A stretch of DNA of 64,000 nucleotides, from the NCBI GenBank assembly GCA_963422465.1, contig OY730172.1:1798001-1862000 (forward strand), in the 5' to 3' direction. The notes under the pieces were generated by a model. It saw nothing but the letters and a program-made list of their open reading frames with translations, was not told where the DNA came from and ran no database searches. Shown here in pieces: positions 22,024-33,376 of this stretch. This DNA is from Lichina pygmaea. Taxonomy: Eukaryota; Ascomycota; Lichinomycetes; Lichinales; Lichinaceae. How positions within the stretch are numbered: position 1 is the first letter of the stretch; every line of letters starts with the position of its first letter. Both the position numbers and the translations under genes were made by a program.

Positions 22024-24091
22024 GTGGTTCCCAGGTATTTTCTGAGTCTGGGTAGTTTTTCCACTTGACAAGGTATTACTGACCTTTTCTCTTCAGGATC
22101 TGTTCAACCTTAAATTCCTGTTCTTCCTCTGGTTGGTAATGAAATATTTCCTGCAAGGGTGTGCTCTGGTCAGCTAATTTGATCATTGAGATGTGAAAGT
22201 TTGGGTGTACCTGAGTGTCTCTTGGTAGTCGCAGTCTGACGTTGACTGGTCCAGTTCTTTCTTCGACTGAAAATAGTCTGACCTTGACATAGTCCAGTTT
22301 CTTTGTTCTTGGTTTCTTGACTTTCCAATTTTTTGTGAGGAGGTAGACTTTATCCCCCTTCTTCAGCTGAGGTACTATTTTCAATTTTTTGTCTATTTGG
22401 TGTTACATCTTTTCTGAGGTCTCTTGAAGGTAATGCCTCATCATTGTGTGTGTTTGTTGTAGAAGCTTGTCATGTTGGAGTACTTTCTCTGTGTTTGGTG
22501 AAGCTCTGCTTGGTATTCTGATGTTCGCGTGTTGTCCAAAATTGGCAAAGAATAGTGATTCCTTTGTTGAGTCTGATCTGTGCTGGTTGATTGCCAGCTG
22601 TGCCACCAGTAATAACTGTACCCAATTGCTGTGGGTCTGGTTGATGTAATGCCGCAAATAAGTCTCCAGGACTTGGTTTACTCACTCTGTCTGGCTGTCA
22701 GTTCATGGGTGATAGGCTGTAGACATCTTGGGTTTTGTTCCCATGGCTACACTGATTGTTTTCCAGTAGTTGGATGTAAAGAGTTTGTCTCTGTCAGTAA
22801 TAACTGTGATTGGAACTCTGTGGTCTCTGACCAATCTGTCCAGTAGGAGGTGTTCCAACTGCTCTGCTGTGTGGGTTTTCTTGAATAGTACCACTATTAG
22901 GTATTTTGTGAATCTGTCCACAATCACTATAATTAAGTTGTAGGTGATTCCTGTGACTGGGTCTTTGGACTTGGGTAACTTTGTGATAAAGTCTATTGAC
23001 ATGTCTTCCCAAGGGCCTCTTGGTATTGTGTTCAGGTATCCCTCTCTGTATGGCTTATGTCTTCTGTGTTTGTTTTTCTGGCATGGTAGACATTTGCTGA
23101 TGTAGCTTGTGACATGTTGTCAGAGATTGATAATATTGTTCCCTGCCTGTTGGATAAGGTCTGTAGTTTTTGAGATTCTGGGGTGACCATGTGCTGGATT
23201 GTTGTGGTAGTTCCTTATTAATTCTTCAGTGTCTTCTGCTGTGAGCTTGTTGATCTGTGGTTGAGGTACCAGGTTCCCTTGCTAGTCCTGCTATAAGATT
23301 ATCCCTTAGTGTTCATTATCTTCTATGTGGTCTTTTTGTCAGCTTAGTGTGTCTGCTCTCCTATTATCTTGTCTGGGGGTGTACAAGATCTTGAACTTGT
23401 GTTGCCCTAGGAGTTCAGTCCATCTGACTTGTTGTCAGTTCAGCTTCTTGGTTGTCGTGAATGTTGTCAGATTCTTGTGGTCTGTGAGAATAGTGAGTTC
23501 AGAACTGCTTTCTGCGTACACTCTCCAGTGTTTGAGTGCGTTGACAACTGCCAGTAGCTCTTTGTTGTGAATATCATAGTTCTGTTCTGCTTGTGTTATT
23601 TTGTGTGAGTAGTAGGCAACTGGGTGCCACTTGCTGTCTGCTTGTTAGCATAGGCATACTCCCACTGCTTGATCTGAAGTATCTGTTTTGATTTGTGTTG
23701 GTTGGCCTGTTTTGAAGTTGAGAAGAACTGGTTTCTTGGTGCAAGTGTCCTTGAGCTGTTAGAATACTTTTTGTTGTCTCTCCATCCACCAGTACTCCAC
23801 ATCCTTCTTTGTGAGTTCTGTCAGTGGTGTTGCTATCTGTGAGTAGTTCTTAAGAAACTGTCAGTTGAAGTTGGCAAATCCTAGGAAGGCTTGTACTTTC
23901 TTGACTGATGTTGGTGTTGGCCATTGCTGAATCACTTTGATTTTCTTAGAGTTAATCTTGATCCCTTTGATCCCTATGATGTATCTGAGGAATTCAACTT
24001 CCAGTTTGTTGAACTTGTATTTCTTCAGGTTGAGCTTGAGCCCTACCTCTTGTAGGTATCGTAGAACATCCTTCACATGTTTGGTATGTTC
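21980..24091 (-). pseudogene. Gypsy B pol, 3' half, broken
   Basis: Read on minus from 24091: RT end (DVLRYLQEVGLKLN, EVEFLRYIIGIKGIKI), RNase H (DHKNLTTF region, 23330-23570), integrase core (22703-23002, SIDFITKLPKSKDPVTG, ITDRDKLFTSNYW), then the integrase C-terminus and a chromodomain near 21980-22384 (LKKGDKVYLLTKNWK). Many TGA/TAG/TAA codons occur, several at the same sites as in A and C. Element C is inserted at 24091. Confidence 0.8.
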
Positions 24092-24721
24092 TGTTACGAC
24101 CCAGGAGGAACACAGTCTTTATATACTCACAGAAAGCAGCAGACAGGATACTGGACGGAAGTACCAGACAGCGTGACACGGGAACCGGTCACGTGACCGG
24201 CGAGACAAACCAGGGGGTGCTCGCCGCAGCATGCATATGCACGAACAAGTGAGCAAAGTGAGCAGAGCTCACCCAGCTCACCGCAGCGTGCATGAAAAGT
24301 GAGCAAAGTGAGCAGAGCTCACCCAGCTCACCGCAGCGTGCATGAAAAGTGAGCAAAGTGAGCAGAGCTCACCCAGCTCACTGCAGTGTGCATGAAAAGT
24401 GAGCAAAGTGAGCAGAGCTCACTTATCTCACCGAGTGAGCAAAGTGAGCAGAGCTCACTCTGCTCACAAACTGGGCACTATATAGTCCAGTGATAGTTCC
24501 CCTATGGAACAATTGTCTTCAACTCATGTTGTGATCCAGACAACTAGATCTACTTCAATACAATCCTTTTGTATGAAGCTGTTGATCAGGTGTCACCACC
24601 ACCACATTCCACCAAACCCCTTTGCACTCCTTGACACTCCTCTCCTGTGAGAACCAACCCGCCTTCCACCTCTCGCCCTAATCCTATACTCAGATAGGAC
24701 AGTACAGTACAGACCACAACA
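24092..24721 (+). repeat. 5' LTR of Gypsy C
   Basis: 630 bp, TGTTACGACC to CACAACA. U3 has about five tandem units built on the TGAGCAGAGCTCA palindrome (24250-24470). A TATATA box lies at 24479-24484. About 31 nt further on is GTCTTCAA (24515-24522), complementary to the bases just inside the LTR. Confidence 0.88.
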
Positions 24722-24723
24722 CT

Positions 24724-24731
24724 TTGAAGAC
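24724..24731 (+). other. Gypsy C putative self-priming site
   Basis: Directly inside the 5' LTR there is no TGG start of a tRNA primer site. Instead TTGAAGAC is complementary to GTCTTCAA in the LTR near the expected transcript start. Tf1/sushi-type chromoviruses self-prime in this way; that it applies here is inferred. Confidence 0.5.
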
Positions 24732-24739
24732 CCTCAAGG

Positions 24740-25567
24740 ATGAGTACCTCAGGAGCAACCAACCCCAACTTCCCAGATGGAAAGATTAGCGTCACCAAGC
24801 CAGACCTGTTCTACAGTGAAAGGAACAAGGTCGACGACTGGCTCATGCAACTCCAAGTCTACTTTCAATTCCAACCAGAGACAAAGCTGCCTAAGGAGAA
24901 GTGGCCCCTCTTCGCAACCACTTACATGAGAGGCAATACTTATTGATGGATCAAGCTCTACGTCAACAAACATCTCTCAGGAAACAGAGACCACGACAGC
25001 ACAACAGAATAGATGACAAAATGGACACGATTCAAGGACAAGATCAAAAGGATCCTTGGACTATCTAACAAAGACAAAGTGGCTATACAAATGATCCAGC
25101 ACATCAAACAACAACACTCAGCCGCAGAGTACACCACGCAGTTCAAACAATACTCAGTACTGACTGACTGGGACGATGACACCCTGATGGTCATGTACTG
25201 ACGTAGACTCAAGGAAAACATGAAGGATAAGATCACCTTTGACAGATGAGCAGTCAACACACTGGACAAACTCATCGCACAAGCAATCAACATTGATGAC
25301 AAGCTATTTGAGTGAGCGATGGAGAAATGCCATGATGGAGGATACAGCCACCCCGCATGGCATGTGAGCAACCACTACAAGCTACCTAACAAGGCACCGC
25401 CACATGACCTATATGGCTATGCACCCATGGAACTGGATGCAGTCCACCACAAGAGAAGGTTCACAAAGGGAAGGAACAACAAAAAGAGGAAAGCACTGAA
25501 GTGCTATGCCTGTGGCAAGCTAGGCCACATGGCGAAAGACTGTTGTTCAAAGAACAAGGTGCACTGA
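24740..25567 (+). pseudogene. Gypsy C gag, broken
   Basis: Begins MSTSGATNPNFPDGKISVTK and ends with a CCHC knuckle (CYACGKLGHMAKDC). Stops occur after GNTY, STTE, VMY, FDR and LFE. Where element A can be compared, two of these TGA codons are CGA (Arg) in A. Confidence 0.8.
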
Positions 25568-28500
25568 CAGCAACTTAATACACTTGACAGAGACTGGAAT
25601 GTCATCAAGCCAGAGGACCCACCAGGAGAGGCTCAGCTATCTCTCAAACAATAGGACAACTACGATCAGACATTGGAAGCAGCCCACCAACTGGCAACAT
25701 CAGGAGGCAAGGACCTACCAGAACAGACAGGTCAGGACAAGGGACAGGAGCCCTTAACCACCTCTGATAAGGACTAAGACAAACCCGTGTCTATCAAAGA
25801 AGAAATACCACGAGGAAGCTATGCTTACAGCATGGACCCACGAAATCTACAGCACGGCGAACTACAGTGGAGGTTTTGCACAAAGCACTACTGCACCTAC
25901 CACGAACAACTACAAAAGTACGGAGGACATTCACCCTACCACGCCACCTGCCACAAGCATTGGGTCAATTGCGAGAAGGATGTGTGTGAGATCCATCTTT
26001 GGGACAAACACCAACACACCACATTCCCTGGGCACACACATGATTGGCACGAACACCTCATGTTCCTACAGCAAGGCAACAACTACAACTGCTATGTTGA
26101 CAATTGGCAGTACTGCCTTAAGTCTGGATGTGACAAGCATCAGCAAGACAAATTCATGAACAGATTCCTCAGAACTGATGGGAATGGCTGGACCCATTGC
26201 CCAGTCAGTGGTAAGACACTTCAATCAGGAAAAGACTGAACTCTCTTGTCAAGGGGTGACATCGGGAGCTCAACAACATGACCCCTAGCAACACAAAGCA
26301 CCTGCGATTGCCTGTGTCACTACACGCCAACACGCCAGTACAGACATACGCACTTGTTGACTCTGGAGCCAGTGGAAACTACATCTCAAGACAACTTTAT
26401 GATACCCTTGGCACTGGAAGGAGACGCAAGCAGCAGCCCTATCAGCTCACGATGGCAAATGGACAGACAGAGCTAGTCTGCCATGAGACGCAGTCAATGG
26501 AAATAGTTACCGGACACTATACTGAAAGGATCCACCTTGATATTGTCAAGTTGGCCACTCAGGATATCTATTTGAGGATGCCTTGGCTAAAGAAGCACAA
26601 CCCAGTTGTTAACTGGAAGACAGGAGTACTCACATTTAGGAACTGCACTAACAACACAGCTCAGACCTGTTACCAGCCGCAGAAGGTGTGGACAGATGAG
26701 GGAAGGAGTTCTCAGTGGAACCTCACCAACAGAAAGGACAACTCTCAAGAGAAGAGGTCTGCCTTGACAGGCACACCCCAGAACCAGGTGGCCAAACAGT
26801 CAGAGATGAAGAGAGAGGAAGTTGTTAACCCTCTGGAGATCCCTGAAGAGTACTGACCTGGGTATGATAACCTCTTTCAGGAAGAGACAACAACAGCAGT
26901 GTTGCCTAAGCACCAACCTTGGGATCATGAGATCAAGTTGCAACCAGGGACAGAGCCAGGATTTGGACCAATTTACCAGTTATCAGAGAAAGAGCTCCAA
27001 GTACTTCGCGAGTACCTGGAGGAAAACCTGAAAAAGAGTTTCATTCAAGAATCTCAATCGCCAGCAGGATACCTGATACTATTTGCACCAAAGAAAGACA
27101 GAAGTCTTCGACTTTGTGTGGATTACAGGAAACTCAACAATATTACCATCAAGAACTGATATCTGTTGCCAAATGCAAACAAATTGCGAGACAGGATCAG
27201 CCAAGCTACAATCTTTACCAAGCTGGACTTGAAAGAAGTATACAACCTGATACGCATGAAAGAAGGAGAAGAATGGAAGACAGCCTTCAGAACCTGATAC
27301 AGACACTACAAGTATCTGGTTATGCTATTCGGACTCACAAACACACCAGCAACATGTCAAGCATTGATCAACAACATCATCAGAGCACACCTGGACCAAA
27401 CAGCTATCACCTACCTGGACAACATTCTTGTCTACTTGAACACACAACAGGAACATACCAAACATGTGAAGGATGTTCTACGATATCTACAACAGGCAGG
27501 GCTCAAGCTCAACCCAAAGAAATGCGAGTTCAACAAACCAGAAGTTGAATTCCTTGGATATGTCATAGGGATTGAAGGGATCAAGATTGACCCTGAGAAA
27601 ATCAAAGTGATTCAGCAATGGCCAACACTAATGTCAGTTAAGGAAGTACAAGCCTTCCTAGGATTTGCCAACTTCAACTGACAGTTTATTAAGAACTACT
27701 CACAGATGGCAACACCACTAACAGAACTCACAAAGAAGGATGTGGAGTACTGGTGGATGGAGAGACAACAAAAAGCATTCCAACAGCTCAAGGACACTTG
27801 CACCAAGAAACCAGTTCTCCTCAACTTCAAGACAGGCCAACCAACATAAATCAAGACAGACACTTCAGATCAGGCAGTGGGAGCATGTCTATACCAACAG
27901 GCAGACAGCAAGTGGCACCCAGTTGCCTACTACTCACAAAAAATAACACAAGCAGAACAAAACTATAATATCCATGATAAAGAGCTACTGGCAGTCGTCA
28001 ACGCACTCAAACACTGGAGAGTATATGCGGAAAGCAGTTCTGAACTCACTGTTCTCACAGACCACAAGAATCTGACAACATTCACAACAACCAAGAAGCT
28101 GAACAGACAGCAAGTCAGATGGGCTGAACTCCTAGGGCAACACAAGTTCAAGATCTTGTACACCCCTGGACAAGACAACAGGAGAGCAGACACACTAAGC
28201 TGACAAAAAGACCACATGGAAGATGATGAACACCAAGAAACAATCTTACAGCAGGACCAGCAAGGAAACCTGGTGCCTCAACCACAGATCAACAAGCTCA
28301 CGGCAGAAGACACTGAAGAACTAATAAGGAACTACCACAATAATCTAGCACATGGTCACCCAGGAATCTCCAAGACCACAGACCTTATCCAACAGGCAGA
28401 GAACAATGTTATTAACCTCTGACAACATGTCACAAACTACATCAGCAAGTGTCTACTATGCCAGAAAAACAAACATGGAAGACACAAGCCATACAGAGAA

Positions 28501-29577
28501 GGACACCCAAACATGATACCGAGAGGCCTGTGGGAAGATGTGTCAATAGACTTCATCACAAAGCTACCCAAGTCCAAAGACCCAGTCACAGGAATCACCT
28601 ACAACTTGATTATAGTGATAGTGGACAGATTCACAAAATATCTAATAGTGGTACCATTCAAGGAGACCCACACAGCAGAACAGTTGGGACACCTTTTACT
28701 GGACAGATTGGTCAGAGACCACAGAGTTCTGATCATGATTATTACAGACAGAGACAAACTCTTCACATCCAACTACTGGAAGACAATCAGTGCAGCCATG
28801 GGAACAAAACCCAAAATGTCTACAGCCTATCACCCACGAACTGACAGCCAGACAGAGTGAGCAAACCAAGTCCTGGAGACTTACTTACAGCATTACATTA
28901 ACCAGACCCACAGCAATTAGGTACAGTTATTACCGGTGGCACAGCTGGCAATCAACCAGCACAGATCAGACTCAACAAAGGAATCACTATTTTTTGCCAA
29001 TTTTGGACAACATGTGAACATCAGGATACCAAGCAGAGCTTCACCAAACACGGAGAAAGCACTCCAACATGACAAGCTCCTACGACAAACACACACGATG
29101 ATAAGGCACTACCTTCAAGAGACCTCAGAAAGAATGCAACGTCAAATAGACAAGAAATCAAAAATAGCACCTCAGCTAAAGAAGGGGGATAAAGTCTACC
29201 TTCTTACAAGAAATTGGAAAACAAAGAAACCAAAGACAAAGAAACTTGACAACATCAAGGTCAGACTATTTTCAGTCGAAGAAAAAACAGGACCAGTCAA
29301 TGTCAAGATACAACTACCAAGGGATGCCAGAGTCCATCCAAACTTTCATATATCAATGATTGAACCAGCTGACCAGAGCACACCCTTGCAGGAAACATTC
29401 CATTACCAACCTGAAGAAGAACAAGAGTTTGAGGTTGAACAGATCCTGGCTAGAAAAGGTCAGCAATACCTTGTCAAGTGGAAAGGATACCCAGACTCAG
29501 AAAATACCTGGGAACCACTCAAGAACCTCGCGAACTGCTGGCTTCTTCTGCAACAGTTTTGGCAGGAGCAGGACTGA
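25568..29577 (+). pseudogene. Gypsy C pol with chromodomain, broken
   Basis: Domains in order: protease with LVDSGASGNYIS (26278-26680); RT (26899-27681: [35 protein letters not shown] with the YLDN catalytic box, PEVEFLGYVIG, VQAFLGFANFN); RNase H (27877-28203: DTSDQAVGACL, VLTDHKNLTTF); integrase (28440-28860: CLLCQKNKH, SIDFITKLPKSKDPV, ITDRDKLF); then an HPNFHISMI block and a chromodomain (29390-29560: [17 protein letters not shown]). In-frame TGA/TAG occur at FANFN-stop-QF, DTLS-stop-QK, DSQTE-stop-AN, HSN-stop-VQ and elsewhere, mostly where Arg or Trp is usual. Confidence 0.88.
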
Positions 29578-29614
29578 ACAGCTCAGCCTGCAGGAGGGAC
29601 ACGTCAATGACTGA

Positions 29615-30019
29615 TCAAGTCAAATCCTCACCATCCGACTCCATCTCTTTCACCAAGCACTGAAGCTTCTGCCTCGCACAGACCTTGGCGCCCTCTAACA
29701 CCTTTCACTTCTGAGACAGACAAGCCTGCACTGTGGCAAGTTGTTCAAAGAGTGCATCGCGTGTTGCCTTGTCAGCAGCAACATCCTCACAGAGGTTGTC
29801 CCAGGACATGTTCAAAGATTCCCAGGACACAGAGACACAAGACCTTCCGCACTGAGTGCACACAGCATATTTCAACTTATTGTCTTCTCCTGGCATCTGG
29901 AAGCATGGACAACCACGGAGAACACAAAAGTTGCAGGGCGTACGTGAAACAAAACTCCGATCGCAGATTTGAGCAGCCAGCTGAGTTCAGCTAACAGTCG
30001 CACATGACTTTGGAGGCAT
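29615..30019 (-). pseudogene. Antisense Cys-motif ORF of Gypsy C
   Basis: 135 codons antisense to the element, between the chromodomain stop and the 3' LTR, with two internal TGA codons. Starts MPPKSCATVS. The Cys sets are PCNFCVLRGCPCFQ and VCTQCGRSCVSVSWESLN. The tail is helix-like and charged (ATRDALFEQLATVQACLSQK, then KVLEGAKVCARQKLQCLVKE). The same frame exists in A and, diverged, in B. Function is unknown. Confidence 0.65.
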
Positions 30020-30062
30020 GACCAGATTTCATCAAGACAATGAAAGATGGAGAGGAGGATAG

Positions 30063-30656
30063 TGTTACGACCCAGGAGGAACACAGTCTTTATATACTCA
30101 CAGAAAGTAGCAGACAGGATACTGGACAGAAGTACCAGACAGCGTGACACGGGAACCAGTCACGTGACCGGCAAGACAAACCAGGGGGTGCTCGCCGCAG
30201 TATGCATATACACAAACAAGTGAGCAAAGTGAGCAGAGCTCACCCAGCTCGCCACAGCGTGCATGAAAAGTGAGCAAAGTGAGCAGAGCTCACCCAGCTC
30301 ACCGCAGCGTGCATGAAAAGTGAGCAAAGTGAGCAGAGCTCACCCAGCTCACTGCAGCATGCATGAAAAGTGAGCAAAGTGAGCAGAGCTCACTCTGCTC
30401 ACAAACTGGGCACTATATAGTCTGGTGATAGTTCCCCTATGGAACAATCGTCTTCAACTCATGTTGTGATCCAGACAACTAGATCTACTTCAATACAATC
30501 CTTTTGTACGAAGCTGTTGATCAGGTGTCACCACCACCACATTCCACCAAACCCCTTCGCACTCCTTGACACTCCTCTCCTGCGAGAACCAACCTGCCTT
30601 CCACCTCTCGCCCTAATCCTATACTCAGATAGGACGGTACAGTACAGACCGCAACA
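30063..30656 (+). repeat. 3' LTR of Gypsy C
   Basis: 594 bp, matching 24092-24721 but with fewer tandem units in U3. It is followed by the TGTTC duplicate and then by interrupted element B. Confidence 0.88.
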
Positions 30657-30661
30657 TGTTC

Positions 30662-31519
30662 CTGTTGTGTGTTCGAGTAGACAAGAATGTTGTCTAGGTA
30701 GGTGATAGCTGTTTGGTCCAGGTGTGCTCTGATGACATTGTTGATCAAGGCTTGACATGTTGCTGGTGTGTTCATGAGTCTGAATAGCATAACCAGATAC
30801 TTGTAGTGTCTGTATCAGGTTCTGAAAGCTGTCTTCCATTCTTCTTCTTCTTTCATGCATATCAGGTTGTATACTCCTTTCAAGTCCAGCTTGGTGAAGA
30901 TTGTAGCTTGGCTGATCCTGTCTTGTAATTTGTTTGCATTTGGCAACAGATATCAGTTTTTGATGGTAATGTTGTTGAGTTTCCTGTAATCCACACAAAG
31001 TTGAAGACTTCTGTCTTTCTTTGGTGCAAATAGTATTGGGTATCCTGCTGGCAATTGAGATTCTTGAATGAAACCCTTTTTCAGGTTTTCCTCCAGGTAC
31101 TCATGAAGTACTTGGAGCTCTTTCTCTGATAACTGGTAAATTAGTCCAAATCCTGGCTCTGTCCCTGGTTGCAACTTGATCTCATGATCCCAAGGTTGGT
31201 GCTTAGGCAACACTGCTGTTGTTATCTCTTCCTGAAAGAGGTTATCATACCCAGGTCAGTACTCTTCAGAGATCTCCAGAGGGTTAACAACTTCCTCTCT
31301 CTTCATCTCTGACTGTTTGGCCACCTGGTTCCAGAGTGTGCCTGTCAAGGCAGACCTTTTCTCTTGAGAGTTGTCCTTTCTGTCAGTGAGGTTCCACTGA
31401 GGACTTCTTCCCTCATCTGTCCACACTTTCTGCAGCTGGTAACAGGTCCAAGCTGTGTTGTTAGTGCAGTTCCTAAACGTGAGTACTTCTGAGGTACTTA
31501 TTCTTGAGGGTCTTCAAAG
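30662..31519 (-). pseudogene. Gypsy B pol, 5' half, with gag/protease deletion
   Basis: Read on minus from 31519: a few bases of the gag start region (AGTACCTCAG-like), then at about 31490 a jump to sequence lying downstream of protease (GAGTACTCAC, TTTAGGAACTGC). The RT N-terminal part follows ([39 protein letters not shown]) and stops at the C insertion. Roughly 1.8-1.9 kb of gag and protease is absent compared with element C. Confidence 0.8.
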
Positions 31520-31933
31520 TGTTGCAGTCTGTACTGTGCTGTCCTAACTGAGTCATATAACAAGGCAGAGAGTGGCCAGTGGGATTCTGAAAGACTGGGG
31601 ACAGGCCCCAATTACCTAGGAACACTCAGTCTTGGGGTGTGGTCCCAGGATTGAGCAAGTACTCCCAGTCAGACAGATAACAGCTTGAACTTCTCTCAAG
31701 AGAAACATCTAGCATCAAGGAGATCAGGGCTCCCAGGATAAGAGAAATGGTTTAGAGCTTGCCTCTAGTGCTGGTAGAGTTGAAAAACTCTAGGAAAGCT
31801 CAGGCAGGGGGTGTGGTCTCCAGCTTGAGTTAATACAGCCAGATTTCCCTAGAGTCTAGTTGGAAAAGACTGCCCAGGAAAGTACAGTCTTGGGGAGTGG
31901 TCCCAGGATTGTGCAATTACTGCTAGGAACCAG

Positions 31934-33376
31934 GTGACCCTTTGTGAACAACCCACTGTGCAGGTTACCTACCCTATGCCTGTCAAAAAGAAGAAACCGG
32001 ACTCCTCCCAGAACACTACCAGAAAAACAACACCTTCTCCAACAATGCCAGCTCCCAGTTCTGCTGGTACTCAGCCTAGTTCTTCTACCCCCTATCCAGC
32101 TCTCCAGAATGACTACAACCTACTGGACTCATGGCTCAAGACTCAAGCTACCCCAGAATCTGTACTGAAAAGCTGGGAGAATATTAAGAAAAACTCTTGT
32201 ACTAATGAAGCCCAGTCCACCAAAACCCAGTCTCTCCCCACTGGTCTGACCAACAAGATTTTCCAGGAGCTGGAGAATATTAGCAAGCGGCTAGACAAGC
32301 AAGAATCTAAGCCATCATATGCCCAGGCTGTTCAGAAACATATCCCAGCTCAAATCCCTCTAGCTCCAAGGATTCTGAAGGAAGTTCTTGTCCACCCTGG
32401 TAACCAGACACCTGATATGGCCAACAGGACTCACATCCAGCTTTTTCAAGCTCTCCAAGACAGACTCCCCAGTCCCTATAATAAACAAGTCAGAGCAGTG
32501 AGAAAACTTCCCTCAGGGGACATTCTTATTAACACTGAAACCCAAGAGACTAAGAGTTTTCTGGAGAAAGACTCTGCCTGGATATCAGCTATTTTTACCA
32601 AGGAAGCAACTATCCAACCCAAGAGATTCCCAGTGTTGATTCATGGAGTCAGAACCACAGACATCCAGCCAGAAAACCTGGAAAAAACTCGCCAGACTAT
32701 CCAGAACAGCAACCCATCCCTGAGCAAGCAAATCACTATTCTAAGAGCCTACTGGTCAAAGAAGGCTATAGCTCAAAAGAAACCAGTTACTTCACTCCAC
32801 CTGGATCTGGCCACCCCGGAACAGGCCAATCTTCTAATTGAGAGTGGAGTAGTGCTGGGCCACAGATTGCATGAGGCAGAGCCTTTTCTGGCTAACACAG
32901 TGGTGGCACAATGCTTCAAGTGCTTTGGGTATGGACACCAAGCTCGCCTGTGCAGGAATCAAGCTGTATGTGGTGCCTGTGGAGGCCAGCATGAAAGAAG
33001 AACCTGCCAAATCCCTGAGCAACTGCTAAAGCCAAAATGCAGCAACTGCAAAGGAGCTCACCCAGCCTGGGCTAGCACATGCCCAGTACGCCAAGAAGCA
33101 GTCAAGAAGGCAAGAGAGGCATGGATTTCCCGCCCAGGGAAGTATGAGATCTCCACTGCTACCACTGTCCCAGTCACACAGTCTCCAGTTACTTTCCCCT
33201 TCATACAGACTCTTCCAGGGGGAAAAAGACGGAAAACCACAGAGCCAACTAGAAGCTCAGAGAGACTCAGAGGAGGGTCTCCAGAAGTGCAAATTCTGTC
33301 TACAAGATCAACAAACACAGGGGGAAAGCAGTCAGTCAACCCCTTCAAGATCTTTGAAGATGAAATGTCTACATGA
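31934..33376 (+). CDS. LINE E ORF1, CCHC RNA-binding protein
   Basis: 480 residues from the listed start at 31934; this is not ATG, and the first ATG in frame is at 31976 (MPVKKKKPDS). Ser/Thr/Pro-rich N-terminus, then a middle domain, then three CCHC-type knuckles close together: CFKCFGYGHQARLC, CGACGGQHERRTC and CSNCKGAHPAWASTC. These are typical of LINE ORF1 proteins that coat the element RNA. The stop overlaps the ORF2 start as ATGA. Confidence 0.85.
   Translation: MTLCEQPTVQVTYPMPVKKKKPDSSQNTTRKTTPSPTMPAPSSAGTQPSSSTPYPALQNDYNLLDSWLKTQATPESVLKSWENIKKNSCTNEAQSTKTQSLPTGLTNKIFQELENISKRLDKQESKPSYAQAVQKHIPAQIPLAPRILKEVLVHPGNQTPDMANRTHIQLFQALQDRLPSPYNKQVRAVRKLPSGDILINTETQETKSFLEKDSAWISAIFTKEATIQPKRFPVLIHGVRTTDIQPENLEKTRQTIQNSNPSLSKQITILRAYWSKKAIAQKKPVTSLHLDLATPEQANLLIESGVVLGHRLHEAEPFLANTVVAQCFKCFGYGHQARLCRNQAVCGACGGQHERRTCQIPEQLLKPKCSNCKGAHPAWASTCPVRQEAVKKAREAWISRPGKYEISTATTVPVTQSPVTFPFIQTLPGGKRRKTTEPTRSSERLRGGSPEVQILSTRSTNTGGKQSVNPFKIFEDEMST

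Larger units (their letters stand above)
24092..30656 (+). mobile_element. Gypsy element C (full-length, inside B)
   Basis: A 6,565-bp Gypsy copy flanked by TGTTC (24087-24091 and 30657-30661). The LTRs are 24092-24721 and 30063-30656. The internal order is gag, protease, RT, RNase H, integrase, chromodomain, then an antisense frame. This order, with integrase after RNase H, defines Ty3/Gypsy; the chromodomain points to a chromovirus. It is the most complete Gypsy copy here, yet coding frames contain many stops. Confidence 0.93.

Noticed and set aside
24250-24470. Tandem units looking like a CRISPR array
   Set aside because: The units are adjacent without unique spacers, lie in a retrotransposon U3 and the genome is eukaryotic.
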